Notes: generated by a model from the letters alone, not told the origin. Counted from the first letter of the stretch, positions 33,347 to 43,088 are shown. The stretch is 64,000 bases of DNA from Candidatus Nitrosotenuis uzonensis (GCF_000723185.1 NZ_CBTY010000006.1:62001-126000), one strand, 5' to 3'. Made by a program: numbers and translations.

Positions 33347-34518
33347 AAAATATCAGCATACTTTATGGAAAAGACCTGAAATACGTGCCGTCTGCAAGCA
33401 TACAAATCACAAATCAAAAATTTGGAAAGATGACCTCGTCCGTTTCCGGAGGCAAGGCAGTTGATTGCGAAGGATTACTACTTGTACCGGGATTTGTAAA
33501 CATGCACACTCACATAGGTGACTCAATAGCAAAAGACGCAGTATTAAGTGGGACGGTGGACAGTAAAATACACCCAATTTTTGGCGCAAAACAGCGAATA
33601 CTCAAGAACTCTATGCCTGAACACCTTGCAAGCTTTATGAAAAACACGTGTTATTCCATGTTGAAAAAAGGAATCACAACGTTTGTCGATTTCCGGGAAG
33701 GTGGTCTTGAAGGAGTCCACCTGATCAAAAAAGCGCTCTCTACAATGCCAATTAGATCTGTCGTGCTTGGGAGACTAGAATACTATCAGGACAAAGATCA
33801 GATAAGAAAAAACACTCCGCTAAGAACAAATGACAAGAAAACACTTACAAAAATACTCCGGCATTGTGACGGCCTCGGTGTCAGCGGAGCAAACGAGAAT
33901 AGCGATTCTGTTCTACAATATTACTCAAAAACAGGAAAAATTCGCGCCATACACAGCTCAGAAACAACTCAAAGCGTACGAGTTTCCAAAATGGTGACTG
34001 GACGCTCCGAAACAGAAAGAGCACTTGCTATAAAACCTCACTTTCTGGTACATATGACATTCGCATCGAATTCGGATCTGGCTCTTGCGGCAAAAAAGAC
34101 ACGCGGAATAGTAATATGCCCTCGTGCAAATGCGGCACTTGCAGAGGGCATACCGGATTTTATGAAAATGAGGAACGCTGGCTGCACCGTGGCAATAGGC
34201 ACCGACAACGTAATGGTAAATTCGCCTGACATGCTCAAGGAAATGGATTATCTGTGGAAGGTGACCATGGGGACACATAGAACTGGAGTGGATCCAAAAG
34301 AAATACTAAAAATGGCAACGGTGAACGGCGGGATTATACTTGGAAAAAAAATCGGCTCTGTTGAAGAGGGATATCTGGCAGACGGATTTTTCATTGACAA
34401 ACATGCAGTTGACCTTGAGCCGATTCACAACCCACACGCATCTCTAGTGCACAGGGTTACAGAGCACGCAATACGTGCAGTAATGATTGGGGGCCAAATA
34501 GTGCATGGAAAGATCTAG
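33337..34518 (+). CDS. Amidohydrolase of the riboflavin operon, candidate FAPy deformylase
   Basis: 393 residues of the metal-dependent amidohydrolase superfamily: NMHTHIGDS (metal HxH), IHSSETTQ, HMTFAS (metal His) and IGTDNVM (catalytic Asp), plus the C-terminal ADGFFID typical of cytosine/guanine deaminase-like members. It lies between the GTP cyclohydrolase III gene and the pathway reductase gene, overlapping both (10 and 14 bases). The known archaeal deformylase ArfB belongs to the creatininase family and is not seen here; this enzyme could do that step or another pathway hydrolysis. The link is from position, not homology. Confidence 0.75.
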   Translation: MLLKNISILYGKDLKYVPSASIQITNQKFGKMTSSVSGGKAVDCEGLLLVPGFVNMHTHIGDSIAKDAVLSGTVDSKIHPIFGAKQRILKNSMPEHLASFMKNTCYSMLKKGITTFVDFREGGLEGVHLIKKALSTMPIRSVVLGRLEYYQDKDQIRKNTPLRTNDKKTLTKILRHCDGLGVSGANENSDSVLQYYSKTGKIRAIHSSETTQSVRVSKMVTGRSETERALAIKPHFLVHMTFASNSDLALAAKKTRGIVICPRANAALAEGIPDFMKMRNAGCTVAIGTDNVMVNSPDMLKEMDYLWKVTMGTHRTGVDPKEILKMATVNGGIILGKKIGSVEEGYLADGFFIDKHAVDLEPIHNPHASLVHRVTEHAIRAVMIGGQIVHGKI

Positions 34519-35155
34519 ACCGTTTGTAATAATGAGTGCAGCGATGAGCATTGACGGCAAAATTGCCACAAAAAACGGTGACTCTAAACTATCTTCAAAA
34601 CAGGACCTTGTGCGTCTGCACAGGATGAGGGCTAATGTGGATGCCATACTTGTTGGAAAGAACACTGTGGAAGTAGATGATCCGCTACTGACAGTAAGGT
34701 ACACAAAAGGCAAAAATCCGGTACGAATAATACTTGATTCCAAAGCTCAGATAAAGCCCAGATCAAAAATTCTCAAAACCGCACATATAATACCAACAAT
34801 AATTGCCGTCTCCAAGAATGCCCCAAAAAAGAATCTTGCACGACTTGACAAGTATCCTGTGGAGGTGATGGTGATTGGTGATAATAAGATAGATCTGCGG
34901 AAGCTTCTTGTCGTACTAAAAAAACGTGGAATCAAAACAGTGCTTGCAGAAGGTGGTGGCACAATGAATTGGGAGATGGTGAACAGGCGCTTGGTAGATA
35001 GACTGGTAATAACTGTAACACCATATCTTGTAGGTGGTGCAGATGCAATAACCCTTGTAGAGGGTACGGGTTTTGCAAAAATACAAAATGCTGTGAAATT
35101 GAAATTGCGTAATGTGTCTAGGCAGAAAAACGAATTGGTTCTGTATTATAGCTGA
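34505..35155 (+). CDS. arfC: 2,5-diamino-6-(ribosylamino)pyrimidinone phosphate reductase
   Basis: NAD(P)H-dependent reduction of the ribosyl side chain to ribityl. 216 residues, RibD C-terminal-domain fold: MSAAMSIDGKIAT (about 10-22), LHRMRANVDAILVGKNTVEVDDPLL (nucleotide-site helix and loop), NPVRIILDSKAQI, VLAEGGGTMNWEMV and the final DRLVITVTPYLVGG. Last gene of the operon; its end overlaps the convergent TFE gene by 10 bases. Confidence 0.9.
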   Translation: MERSRPFVIMSAAMSIDGKIATKNGDSKLSSKQDLVRLHRMRANVDAILVGKNTVEVDDPLLTVRYTKGKNPVRIILDSKAQIKPRSKILKTAHIIPTIIAVSKNAPKKNLARLDKYPVEVMVIGDNKIDLRKLLVVLKKRGIKTVLAEGGGTMNWEMVNRRLVDRLVITVTPYLVGGADAITLVEGTGFAKIQNAVKLKLRNVSRQKNELVLYYS

Positions 35156-35661
35156 CGTCGCATATCATTTCTAATTTCAGTTATTTTTGACTCTAGAGCC
35201 TTTTTGAGCTTGTCGTTTTTCTTTAGGTTGACAACTTGGCCGCACCTTGGGCACTTGAAGAACATTTCCAGAGCTGTCTCGAATGTGATCCTTGGACAGT
35301 CTTCATTTCCACAATGGTAAAACTGTGATGAATTCTCATAATCAAGTCTCTGCTGCAGTCTCTCGGCAATCTTTTTTTTCTGGTTTTCAATAAAATTTTC
35401 TACCTCGTCCTTCCTTGAGCGCCACCTGTAAACGAACCAGCCCTTTCTCTCATCCTTTACCCTGATTCCTGTAATGAGTGCCTTGCCAAAAAGATCATAG
35501 AGCACTTTTCTTACCATGTTTATTCTAAGTCCTGTGGAACTGGCAATTTCTTCATCTGTTGCATCTTCTGCCTTTAGCAGGGCACGTGCAACTTTGAGGT
35601 ATTCATCCCCGCCGATCATGGCAGAGATTCTTACAAACGGATCCTCGTACGATTCAACCAT
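35146..35661 (-). CDS. tfe: Transcription initiation factor E, alpha subunit
   Basis: Assists TBP/TFB-directed RNA polymerase in promoter opening. 171 residues: winged helix at about 15-95 (ATDEEIASSTGLRINMVRKVLYDLF, then RKGWFVYRWRS), an acidic-basic coiled segment, and a zinc ribbon with CGNEDC and CPRCG at about 115-140. ATG start. It is the last gene of the minus-strand run PhoU-HflX-Trm56-TFE, 28 bases after Trm56. Confidence 0.92.
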   Translation of the reverse strand: MVESYEDPFVRISAMIGGDEYLKVARALLKAEDATDEEIASSTGLRINMVRKVLYDLFGKALITGIRVKDERKGWFVYRWRSRKDEVENFIENQKKKIAERLQQRLDYENSSQFYHCGNEDCPRITFETALEMFFKCPRCGQVVNLKKNDKLKKALESKITEIRNDMRRQL

Positions 35662-35689
35662 GACTATCAGACAGACTTTGTCTATTTAT

Positions 35690-36217
35690 TCAATCGCTTT
35701 TATCCCGCACATTTTTGCCCTTCTCTGAGGGTATGATTTCAAGTCGCGCGTTATCGTACTTGACGTCAAACTGCCTTCCCTGTTGTATGCGGTCCAAAAC
35801 AATTGCTAGGGCGGAGATTTCCGAGTGCGGCTGGTTTCCCACTGCAACATTATAGTCTGCATAATCGTACACTTCACGTGGAACCTTCTCTGCGCCTACA
35901 ACAATTAGTATTTCTTTTTCGTCGGCAAGTTTTTTCTGTATGTGATTGATGCCCTCCCCGTACATGGTAAGGTGCACTATCTTGACAGATTCCTTCTTTT
36001 TTGACTTGAGAAGCTTTCTCCAGTCCTCGATAAACTCTATCTTAAACTTGCCTCCCCATGTTTTGTTTACTTTGTATATGGTCTCCTTGATTTCAGGGTT
36101 GACCTCGTTCATATAGATTCTTGATGCCCCAAATGCGCGCGATACAAGCGCCACGTGAGTAGTGACCCTGTCATCACGAACAAGCCTTTGACCTATCCTT
36201 AAAACCTCAATCATCAA
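35690..36217 (-). CDS. trm56: tRNA (cytidine(56)-2'-O)-methyltransferase
   Basis: Methylates the ribose of C56 in the T loop of archaeal tRNAs. 175 residues of the SPOUT/trefoil-knot fold: [21 protein letters not shown] at the start, then the C-terminal knot [37 protein letters not shown], which binds S-adenosylmethionine. Starts 11 bases inside the upstream HflX gene. Confidence 0.9.
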   Translation of the reverse strand: MMIEVLRIGQRLVRDDRVTTHVALVSRAFGASRIYMNEVNPEIKETIYKVNKTWGGKFKIEFIEDWRKLLKSKKKESVKIVHLTMYGEGINHIQKKLADEKEILIVVGAEKVPREVYDYADYNVAVGNQPHSEISALAIVLDRIQQGRQFDVKYDNARLEIIPSEKGKNVRDKSD

Positions 36218-37328
36218 AATCCACCAAGTCCGGCCTCTTTGGCGGCTGCTTTATTTGCGGTTCTTGCTCTCCAAGCATTTTTCCTGCCAGCTCAAGAAGC
36301 TTTGAGATGTTCTGCTTGGTTACAGCGGAAACGGGAACCCATTTTTTGTTCTCTGATAGTCCTAAAAGATCTGCCTTTTCCAAGATTTCCTCTGGCGCCA
36401 CCAGATCAGATTTGTTTAGTGCATAGATTACCTTCTGCTGATCCACCTCAAGATCTGCCATGGTTTTAAGGCAGCTTCTTAGCTTCTTTTTCAACTCGAG
36501 CGGGGAATCACTTACATCTATTACTACAATTACCACGTCTGCATATTTTAGCTCCTCAAGCGTGGATTTGAACGCCTCTATCATATACGCAGGTAGTTTG
36601 CTTATGAATCCGACAGTATCTGAAATAAGAGTCGGTTTACGCTCAACTAAAAACTTGCGCGTAGTTGTTGAAAGTGTGGTAAACAGTTCTGGGCTTTCCT
36701 TTTTTGCTTCGCCGGTAAGCGTGTTAAACAAGGTTGTCTTTCCTGCAGATGTGTATCCTGCAAGCGATATGGTCTTGAATCCTACACGTCGCCTTGCCTC
36801 GCGATGCAAGGCCCTTTGCCTGCCCATCTTTACAAGCTTTGATTTGATACTCTTCATCCTGTTCTGGATGTCATTGTAATAAGTGTCCACTTCATACATT
36901 CCTATTCCCATAAACCCTGGCTGCTCTCCCATCTTGGCAAGTCGCACCTTTTCCTTCGCTCTTGACATTTCATATCTGAATTGGGCCAGCTTTATCTGCA
37001 GACTCGATTCGTGGCTTGTAGAACGTCTTGCAAATATCTCAAGAATGAGAGATTCTCTGTCAAGTATGTTTGTCTTCAAGGTGGATGCCAGATTATAGTT
37101 CTGGCTTGGCCTGAGCACCTCATCATAAATTATGACGTCCGGTTTTATCCTGAGCACAATCTCCTTTAGCTCCTCTACCTTTCCCTCACCTAAACCATAT
37201 TTTGGCCTGTCAAGAAACTTTTGCCTGATTATTTTTTCCACCTTATAGTCGGCTGCATCGCACAAGCCAAGGGCTTCTTTGATCGAGTCCTCATTGTCGT
37301 ACGTGATAAGAATTGCAGTTTGACTCAT
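36207..37328 (-). CDS. hflX: HflX-type ribosome-associated GTPase
   Basis: 373 residues. N-terminal HflX domain ([28 protein letters not shown]), glycine-poor coiled linker ([18 protein letters not shown]), then a GTPase domain with P loop GYTSAGKTT (about 198), DTVGF (G3) and NKSD (G4). Binds large ribosomal subunits and may rescue stalled ribosomes. Nine bases after PhoU and overlapping Trm56, so part of one operon. Confidence 0.9.
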   Translation of the reverse strand: MSQTAILITYDNEDSIKEALGLCDAADYKVEKIIRQKFLDRPKYGLGEGKVEELKEIVLRIKPDVIIYDEVLRPSQNYNLASTLKTNILDRESLILEIFARRSTSHESSLQIKLAQFRYEMSRAKEKVRLAKMGEQPGFMGIGMYEVDTYYNDIQNRMKSIKSKLVKMGRQRALHREARRRVGFKTISLAGYTSAGKTTLFNTLTGEAKKESPELFTTLSTTTRKFLVERKPTLISDTVGFISKLPAYMIEAFKSTLEELKYADVVIVVIDVSDSPLELKKKLRSCLKTMADLEVDQQKVIYALNKSDLVAPEEILEKADLLGLSENKKWVPVSAVTKQNISKLLELAGKMLGEQEPQIKQPPKRPDLVDFDD

Positions 37329-37337
37329 AATGACAAC

Positions 37338-38384
37338 TCAGGGTCTTTTTTTGAGCATTTTCTCAATGTTCATATTGAGCACAATCTCTGCGATGTCACT
37401 TGCGTACTCTGCAATTCTTGTGATATTTCCTATCATCCTCTTTATCCTAAATGCTTCCTCCTCATCTTTTATTGATTTGAGTGATTCTAGAATTCTTTTC
37501 TCATACTTTGATATTTCTGAGGATTTCTTGATGGCAAGCTCTGCCTGATTGAAATCTTCCTTGAACAATGCCAAGCAAGCCTGATCCAGAACTGATGTGG
37601 AAAATTCATTCAGGCTCTCGATTTTTTCCATCGCGTCCTTTCTTACCGGCTTTTTGAATTCCAGCAGATCCTTGGCAATAAGCGAGGCATGATCTCCGGT
37701 CCTTTCTATGTTCTTCACTATTATTCTATAACCTAGACATTGTCTTGCATTATCAAATCCCATGTCCTTTAGCATGTGCTCGTTCTGAATTGCAATCTTT
37801 AACTGTCTTATGATGTAAAATCCGAATCTGTCTACTTCATCATCGCTGTCGATTACTTCCTTTGCAAGCTCTACATTACCTTCCTTTACAGCTAAAAGTG
37901 CGTCCTTTAACATTGATTTTGCAAGGTGCAGCATCCTTTTGAACGCCCCATCAACTGATAGTTCCAGTAGGTTTACAAGAACTTGTATTGTGATGCCGTC
38001 AACTGAATCGGAGATTATCTCTGCACCCATAAGCATTCCCTTTACGGCAGATTTTATCGCATTTCTCTGACCTGGCTGCAACCTGTCAGCTTTTGGTTTT
38101 ATCTGGATTGTCTTGTAGCCAAGAAAATACAATGATACGAGCTTTCTTACTATGGTTGCATTATCGTCGTCTCTGCTGATTTCAAGTATGGCATCTTCTT
38201 GCTGGACTAACTTTGCTTGATCTTTTGCAGGAAGAATCTTGAGCGCTGATTTGCCTTCACGTGTTATCGTAATCTGATCCCCTTGCTTTAAGCCAAGGTC
38301 GATAACCCATTGCTTTGGAAGCGATACAATGTATGATGACTTGCCTGTGAATTGAATCCTTCTTGTTTCTTCTCGTTCTGACAC
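37338..38384 (-). CDS. AbrB-domain PhoU-like phosphate regulator
   Basis: 348 residues. Residues 8-50 form a SpoVT-AbrB DNA-binding swapped hairpin (RRIQFTGKSSYIVSLPKQWV, GDQITITREGKSALKI); the remainder has two PhoU three-helix bundles, with IVKNIERTGDHASLIAKDLL and GNITRIAEYASDIAEIVL (the ExxxD metal-binding pattern). Typical of archaeal phosphate-uptake regulators that also bind DNA. The frame extends upstream to 38684 over the divergent pilin gene; box A CTATATAG (38405-38412) points to GTG 38384 as the start. Confidence 0.87.
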   Translation of the reverse strand: MSEREETRRIQFTGKSSYIVSLPKQWVIDLGLKQGDQITITREGKSALKILPAKDQAKLVQQEDAILEISRDDDNATIVRKLVSLYFLGYKTIQIKPKADRLQPGQRNAIKSAVKGMLMGAEIISDSVDGITIQVLVNLLELSVDGAFKRMLHLAKSMLKDALLAVKEGNVELAKEVIDSDDEVDRFGFYIIRQLKIAIQNEHMLKDMGFDNARQCLGYRIIVKNIERTGDHASLIAKDLLEFKKPVRKDAMEKIESLNEFSTSVLDQACLALFKEDFNQAELAIKKSSEISKYEKRILESLKSIKDEEEAFRIKRMIGNITRIAEYASDIAEIVLNMNIEKMLKKRP

Positions 38385-38404
38385 AATATAGGTAATAATT
38401 GCTT

Positions 38405-38412
38405 CTATATAG
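38405..38412 (-). promoter_or_regulatory. Box A of the PhoU-HflX-Trm56-TFE operon
   Basis: CTATATAG centred about 25 bases before GTG 38384, fixing the leaderless start of the first gene. Confidence 0.5.
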
Positions 38413-38478
38413 ATTGTTGATTTCATATGCGAAAGTGGTCGATTCGCTGGCTTAAGTGGTGCGTACATATTTGTGAGC

Positions 38479-38904
38479 ATGGGCCACAGAGCTATTAGTC
38501 CTGCGATAACTAGCATATTTCTGATCGGATTAGCTGTAACTGGTGCTGTATCTGCCGGAAATGCCATGTTCAAACAAAATGATATCTCCCAAAAGTCCGC
38601 ACGCCTTGACATTCTTGATGCCCAGCTTATCCGGCTTGGAGATGACAAGGCGTATTTTGGCTTCACGGTAAAAAACACCGGCACCGTTACCTTTGCATCT
38701 GTGAATATACGTATGTCTGATGGAACTGGGGCCCTCCAGATATTTACTGATGAGAGCTTGCTTGAACCGGGGGATCAGATTAGCAAATATCTGATCGATG
38801 ATATGGTGTTAGATTCTGGAGTAAAATATCTGGTGCATATTGACGGTGTGACAACTAGTGGTTCAGCATACAGCATTGCGCAAACTGTGACGGCAAGAGG
38901 CTGA
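38479..38904 (+). CDS. Archaellin/pilin-like protein
   Basis: 141 residues starting MGHRAISPAITSIFLIGLAV: a class III signal almost identical to that of the pilin at 24910-25401 (RRAISPAVTSIILIGVAV), then a beta-rich domain (AYFGFTVKNTGTVTFASVNI). Box A GGCTTAAG (38449-38456) is 26 bases upstream. First gene of a three-gene surface operon. Probably a pilus subunit assembled by a FlaI/FlaJ pair such as that at 25460-28827. Confidence 0.7.
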   Translation: MGHRAISPAITSIFLIGLAVTGAVSAGNAMFKQNDISQKSARLDILDAQLIRLGDDKAYFGFTVKNTGTVTFASVNIRMSDGTGALQIFTDESLLEPGDQISKYLIDDMVLDSGVKYLVHIDGVTTSGSAYSIAQTVTARG

Positions 38905-38909
38905 ATGTC

Positions 38910-39389
38910 ATGCGTGTTAAGACAAATTTAAAACCCTCATTCGGAATCTGCCCGAATCTGAGAAAGACGCGAGGTATCTCAGAAGCAGTTTCTGCAATGG
39001 TTCTGCTGACTGTAATTGCAACAGTTTCAATTTATGCCATGAGTAATTCAACAAAAAATACTACCGAGCATGGACTTTCGATATCAGATGTAATGGAACA
39101 AAAGGGAATGCGTACTCAGGAGCTACTAAGCGTAATATCAAAAAACGTCTCGCAAGATAAGATTGTCTTAGAAGTGATTAATTATGGAACTAAGGAATTT
39201 CTCATTAACAAGATATTCGTTGACGGCAACGAGTCTGCATTTACAGTTTTAAGCGCTGAAGGTACTCATATTGAGAATCGGACACTAATGCCACGTCAGA
39301 TATTGAGCCTGCATGTTCCACAATCCGGTCAAACACTGCAGATTCTTACTGATTCTGGTAACATTTTCAACTTCGATTTGGGCTTTTAA
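38910..39389 (+). CDS. Pilin-like protein
   Basis: 159 residues. After a 20-residue leader, KTRGISEAVSAMVLLTVIAT supplies a class III-like signal and assembly helix with Glu at +5 of the mature protein, typical of type IV pilins. The body has beta segments (KIVLEVINYGTKEFLINKIFVDG). Starts five bases after the preceding pilin stop, so co-translated. Confidence 0.65.
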   Translation: MRVKTNLKPSFGICPNLRKTRGISEAVSAMVLLTVIATVSIYAMSNSTKNTTEHGLSISDVMEQKGMRTQELLSVISKNVSQDKIVLEVINYGTKEFLINKIFVDGNESAFTVLSAEGTHIENRTLMPRQILSLHVPQSGQTLQILTDSGNIFNFDLGF

Positions 39390-39409
39390 GGCAACCGTGT
39401 TTTGAGCAG

Positions 39410-41719
39410 GTGAGAATAATCGGATGTTTTCTCATGGTGATAGCAACGGTGATAATGGTACAATATGCCGGTGGCTCAAATCAGAATGATGATTTGTATC
39501 AAGACAAGTCATACGATATTGTCAGCTCAAATCCGGAAGTATTGTATGGCTGGCATGTTTCTGCTGGTGGCCAACGGATTAGAGGTGATACCTGGTATCT
39601 TGGATCATGCATGATATGGGTTGATACAATTATCACAAAGTCTTATTCAGGTGAATTTGTAAGAAACAATCCGGACAACTCGTTCTATCCGGGTGATGGT
39701 TTTTCCTATTCTTTCACTTATGGCTGGTCAGGTGATCCACTGGAATGTCAAAATCTTACCGTATGTCCTCTTTATTCCAAGCACATAACGCCTGGCAGCA
39801 ACATTGACTGCAACCTTGGAAATCTAAAGGTAGTTCAAAGAAAGGCTTCGGATGGTGGCAATACCATGACTTTATCTGGAACTGCCAATATCTCTGTTGA
39901 CGAGAATGCCTCAGGTCACTACATAGGACTCCAAATTAATGCGCAAAGGTGGGGTTGTTATTTTCCAGAGGGAGTACCTGCAACGTGTGGTTGGGTACAG
40001 ATCTCAACGACAGGAGGCTTTGCACCTTCTGTTCTGAGGCCGAACGTTCAGCTTGCGTTATCGCATGAATATGTGGATGACTCTGACGGTTACAGATCTG
40101 CAAATTTGGACGGCACGTACTATCTTTGGGATGCAATCAATGTAGTGCATGAACCAATATACAAATGGAAAAAAGACAGGGTTGGTACGCTGTCAGTAAG
40201 AATAGCAAAAGTGCATAATCTGGAGATTGAAAAAGAATTCCAGTGTGAGGTAAAAGCATGCAGCCACACACTTGTACACGATGGATTCTTACCGTGGTCA
40301 AGAAATTACGAGTATGGCGATGGTCATACCGTCTACAACGCAACAGACAAGGGCGAAATTAGAAAACACACAATTGCATATGTAGCAGAATTGTACAATT
40401 TGGGGCAGATCGTTAAGAAAGCATCCAACTCAACGGACATACTAGTAGTAGCATACGAGCCGATATTTACTGCCCATCCCTACCTCGTACTAAAAGACGA
40501 GCAATGGTGGAGCTGGTCCAACAGGCAGGGGATAGCGTTAGATTACAAAGGATCCTTGGGAAGTGGTACGGATGATTTGCATAAAATCCATGAAAATCGG
40601 AGAAGCAAGATAAATGCACATGTCTATACTGGCCATGCATACAATCCAATAAGTAAGGTGCCTCTAACTGAGGTTTTTCTATGGAGCGAAGCCAATCCGA
40701 TTTCAAGGGAGCCAGAATATGGATGTGCAGATGAAGAGTTTGATTTGTCATCATTTGAAGCAAAAAGTGAAAGGACTGCAATGTTCGTTAAGGCCGGATA
40801 TGGTAAGATTGCATTTTCATATCCTATACTCAAAACAATGTTGGAAAAACGATACATAAATGCGACAATTGATAACACTTTGCAATCTGTAAATTTTGCA
40901 GGATTAAAAACAAGAAATCTCACTGAATATCAGTACCAGTATCCTGATGTGAAATTCAACAATCCAATCAAAATACTCACATATGATTCTGAAGGGTCAA
41001 GAACGGAACTACCAGTACAGGTAAGCATGACTCCTGATTTGACCAAAGACGCAATGTACATACATGATTACACATGCAAGAAAATCTTACGGGATACGGG
41101 AAACCCAAAGCTTGCACACATAATAGTCTCTGATATGTATGGCAAGGCAAACACTGCAAGCGGGAGGGGATATCTTAACATGAAGGCACATCTTACGTCT
41201 ATTTGGTTTCCGTCATTTTACTCAATTCTGTCAGACGATCCACTATCAATTCCCATTCATCAGGGATATAGAACGCTTTCACCATACGATATTGCAATAA
41301 CTGTGGGGGATAAGAATAGAACACTGAGCCGCGTTGTAAGTTTTCTATCTCCCTTCGTACATATAGTGAATCTTGATTCTGACAACCATCTTAACGTGAC
41401 TCAAAGTAACGGCCTCGTAAGAATCAATCCACATGAAACATTTGGCGAGATAGAAACAGTTTCTGTCAACGGTGTATTCTTGGAAGAAAACTGCACGAAT
41501 GGTTGCACCACTACGGATAAGGGAGACGATCTTGAGATTGAAGCCTGGAATATCTGGGGTGGGCGTGCTCTAGGCTATGTAAAAAGATACAAGACAAGTA
41601 TGCAAGAAGAACACGATTGGGACGCTATACTAATTGCAGCAATGATAATGCTGGTAGGCGTATTCATATGGAGATTCTCAGGACAGATCCTACAGTATCT
41701 AGGGCTCAAAAGAGCCTAA
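39410..41719 (+). CDS. Large cell-surface protein with C-terminal membrane anchor
   Basis: 769 residues, GTG start. N-terminal hydrophobic segment (IIGCFLMVIATVIMVQYAGG), a long beta-rich exterior with several cysteine pairs (GSCMIW; LECQNLTVCPLY; ECEVKAC-like QCEVKACS; ENCTNGC), and a C-terminal helix (AILIAAMIMLVGVFIWRF) with a basic tail. Transcribed with the two pilin-like genes. It could be a pilus-associated adhesin or minor subunit; no family recognised. Confidence 0.6.
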   Translation: MRIIGCFLMVIATVIMVQYAGGSNQNDDLYQDKSYDIVSSNPEVLYGWHVSAGGQRIRGDTWYLGSCMIWVDTIITKSYSGEFVRNNPDNSFYPGDGFSYSFTYGWSGDPLECQNLTVCPLYSKHITPGSNIDCNLGNLKVVQRKASDGGNTMTLSGTANISVDENASGHYIGLQINAQRWGCYFPEGVPATCGWVQISTTGGFAPSVLRPNVQLALSHEYVDDSDGYRSANLDGTYYLWDAINVVHEPIYKWKKDRVGTLSVRIAKVHNLEIEKEFQCEVKACSHTLVHDGFLPWSRNYEYGDGHTVYNATDKGEIRKHTIAYVAELYNLGQIVKKASNSTDILVVAYEPIFTAHPYLVLKDEQWWSWSNRQGIALDYKGSLGSGTDDLHKIHENRRSKINAHVYTGHAYNPISKVPLTEVFLWSEANPISREPEYGCADEEFDLSSFEAKSERTAMFVKAGYGKIAFSYPILKTMLEKRYINATIDNTLQSVNFAGLKTRNLTEYQYQYPDVKFNNPIKILTYDSEGSRTELPVQVSMTPDLTKDAMYIHDYTCKKILRDTGNPKLAHIIVSDMYGKANTASGRGYLNMKAHLTSIWFPSFYSILSDDPLSIPIHQGYRTLSPYDIAITVGDKNRTLSRVVSFLSPFVHIVNLDSDNHLNVTQSNGLVRINPHETFGEIETVSVNGVFLEENCTNGCTTTDKGDDLEIEAWNIWGGRALGYVKRYKTSMQEEHDWDAILIAAMIMLVGVFIWRFSGQILQYLGLKRA

Positions 41720-41904
41720 GTTGCAAACTTGCTCTTGAACTCGATGACTTCTATGTTTCTGCCGTCAATTATCTCATGAGTTATCTTGGGCTTGAAATTT
41801 GGCTCATCCTTTGGGAGTATCTTGCCCGCCGCATCGGCCTGAAAATACGTGACTGTAGCCACGGTTACTACAAGCACGAGTATTAGCAGTATTGTAGTCT
41901 TCAT
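41716..41904 (-). CDS. Small exported or membrane-anchored protein
   Basis: 62 residues: N-terminal hydrophobic segment (TILLILVLVVTVATVTYFQADA), then a short hydrophilic part (KPKITHEIIDGRNIEVIEFKS). Box A-like CTTTAATAA lies about 26 bases before the ATG. Its end overlaps the convergent surface-protein gene by four bases. Unknown function. Confidence 0.5.
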   Translation of the reverse strand: MKTTILLILVLVVTVATVTYFQADAAGKILPKDEPNFKPKITHEIIDGRNIEVIEFKSKFAT

Positions 41905-42022
41905 GTGGTTTCAATTATCCCTTATTATTAAAGCAGAAAGGAAATTTCCTGTAAATTATGATTCCATTTTGGTAATCTGTATTCTGGAAATCTTTTTTAC
42001 GCTTTTGTGGCCAACAAAATCG

Positions 42023-42274
42023 ATGGCTGATTTGACATTCAATGAAAGAATGATTCTCATCCAACATGCAATCAAAAAATACGAGAACGAAGCAGTGTTA
42101 CTTGAGAAGCTCAAATCTGTGCTTCCAGAAAAGGACATTCAGAGGAGCCTTGATACTTTGATCGGTACGCAAAGGGTAAGGAGAATAGGACCTGACATAC
42201 TCCAAAATAATGAGAGTCATACTGAGCTTCCGGATCTGCCAGAAAATCTCAAATCACTCATCGAAAATCTCTGA
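42023..42274 (+). CDS. Small helical hypothetical protein
   Basis: 83 residues from ATG 42023: FNERMILIQHAIKKYENEAVLLEKLKSVLPEKD suggests a helical, possibly winged-helix-like or coiled domain, ending in an acidic tail. A longer frame from 41849 would overlap the divergent small gene; a T-rich box (TTTTTTACG) 26 bases above ATG 42023 favours the short form. Unknown function. Confidence 0.45.
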   Translation: MADLTFNERMILIQHAIKKYENEAVLLEKLKSVLPEKDIQRSLDTLIGTQRVRRIGPDILQNNESHTELPDLPENLKSLIENL

Positions 42275-42338
42275 ATTCTCATGCAATCCAGTCTCTCGAC
42301 AAATTTTTAATTAACTGGCAATCATCATCTGTGATACA

Positions 42339-43088
42339 ATGGAAGAAATACTAACTCAAATCGGGGAGTTATCGCCAGTTCTGATAATGGGGCTGGGGCT
42401 GGCAATTGGATTGGAACATGCATTTGAGCCAGATCATGTCGCAGCTGTAGGCACACAAGTATCAAAAGGAAGATTTGCCCAGAAAACAACAAAACAGATA
42501 GTAAAATCAGGAGCAATAAAATCGTCCATTTTAGGCGCAATGTGGGGGGCTGGACATACAACCACATTGGTACTGGTTGGACTTCTAGTCTATGCATTGG
42601 CAATAAATATAGAACAGCAGGTTTTTTCAGGACTGGAATTCACAGTTGGGATTATGTTGGTTATTCTTGCAATAACCACAATGCTTAACAAAAAATTCAG
42701 ATTCAAACACAGGCACCCACACCAACACAAAGATGGAACAATTCATTATGATGCACATGATCATTTGGATGTAAATCACAGACATGGTCACCATTCCTAT
42801 CTGATTGGATGTATCCATGGCCTTGCTGGAAGCGGTAGTCTTGTGGTAATTACCGCAGCTACACTGAACAATACTGCTATGGTTCTTAGCTTTATTCTGA
42901 TATTCGGCATAGGTTCTATTATCGGAATGGCTCTGGTAAGCGGAATACTGGGTCTCCCATTTGCATTGTCTTCAAAAGCTGAAAGAATACACAGAATTTT
43001 GCGTTATGCAGCAGGAGCATTCTCACTGCTAATAGGCATTAACATACTGTACAGCGTAGGCATAGTTGATAATCTGTTCGGACTCTAA
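42339..43088 (+). CDS. Nickel/cobalt transporter-like membrane protein (NicO/UreH-type)
   Basis: 249 residues with six helices. EHAFEPDHVAAV (about 26-37) carries the HX4DH signature of Ni/Co permeases; a second site HTTTLVLVGLL follows. A cytoplasmic His-rich loop (about 125-155, 16 or so His) separates the two halves and should bind divalent metal. Likely supplies nickel (urease) or cobalt (cobamide), needs known for these archaea. Stand-alone gene, convergent with the radical SAM gene (4-base overlap). Confidence 0.8.
   Translation: MEEILTQIGELSPVLIMGLGLAIGLEHAFEPDHVAAVGTQVSKGRFAQKTTKQIVKSGAIKSSILGAMWGAGHTTTLVLVGLLVYALAINIEQQVFSGLEFTVGIMLVILAITTMLNKKFRFKHRHPHQHKDGTIHYDAHDHLDVNHRHGHHSYLIGCIHGLAGSGSLVVITAATLNNTAMVLSFILIFGIGSIIGMALVSGILGLPFALSSKAERIHRILRYAAGAFSLLIGINILYSVGIVDNLFGL

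Noticed and set aside
38385-38684. Extension of the AbrB-PhoU frame
   Set aside because: It is the antisense of the pilin gene; the box A and the AbrB domain both place the start at 38384.
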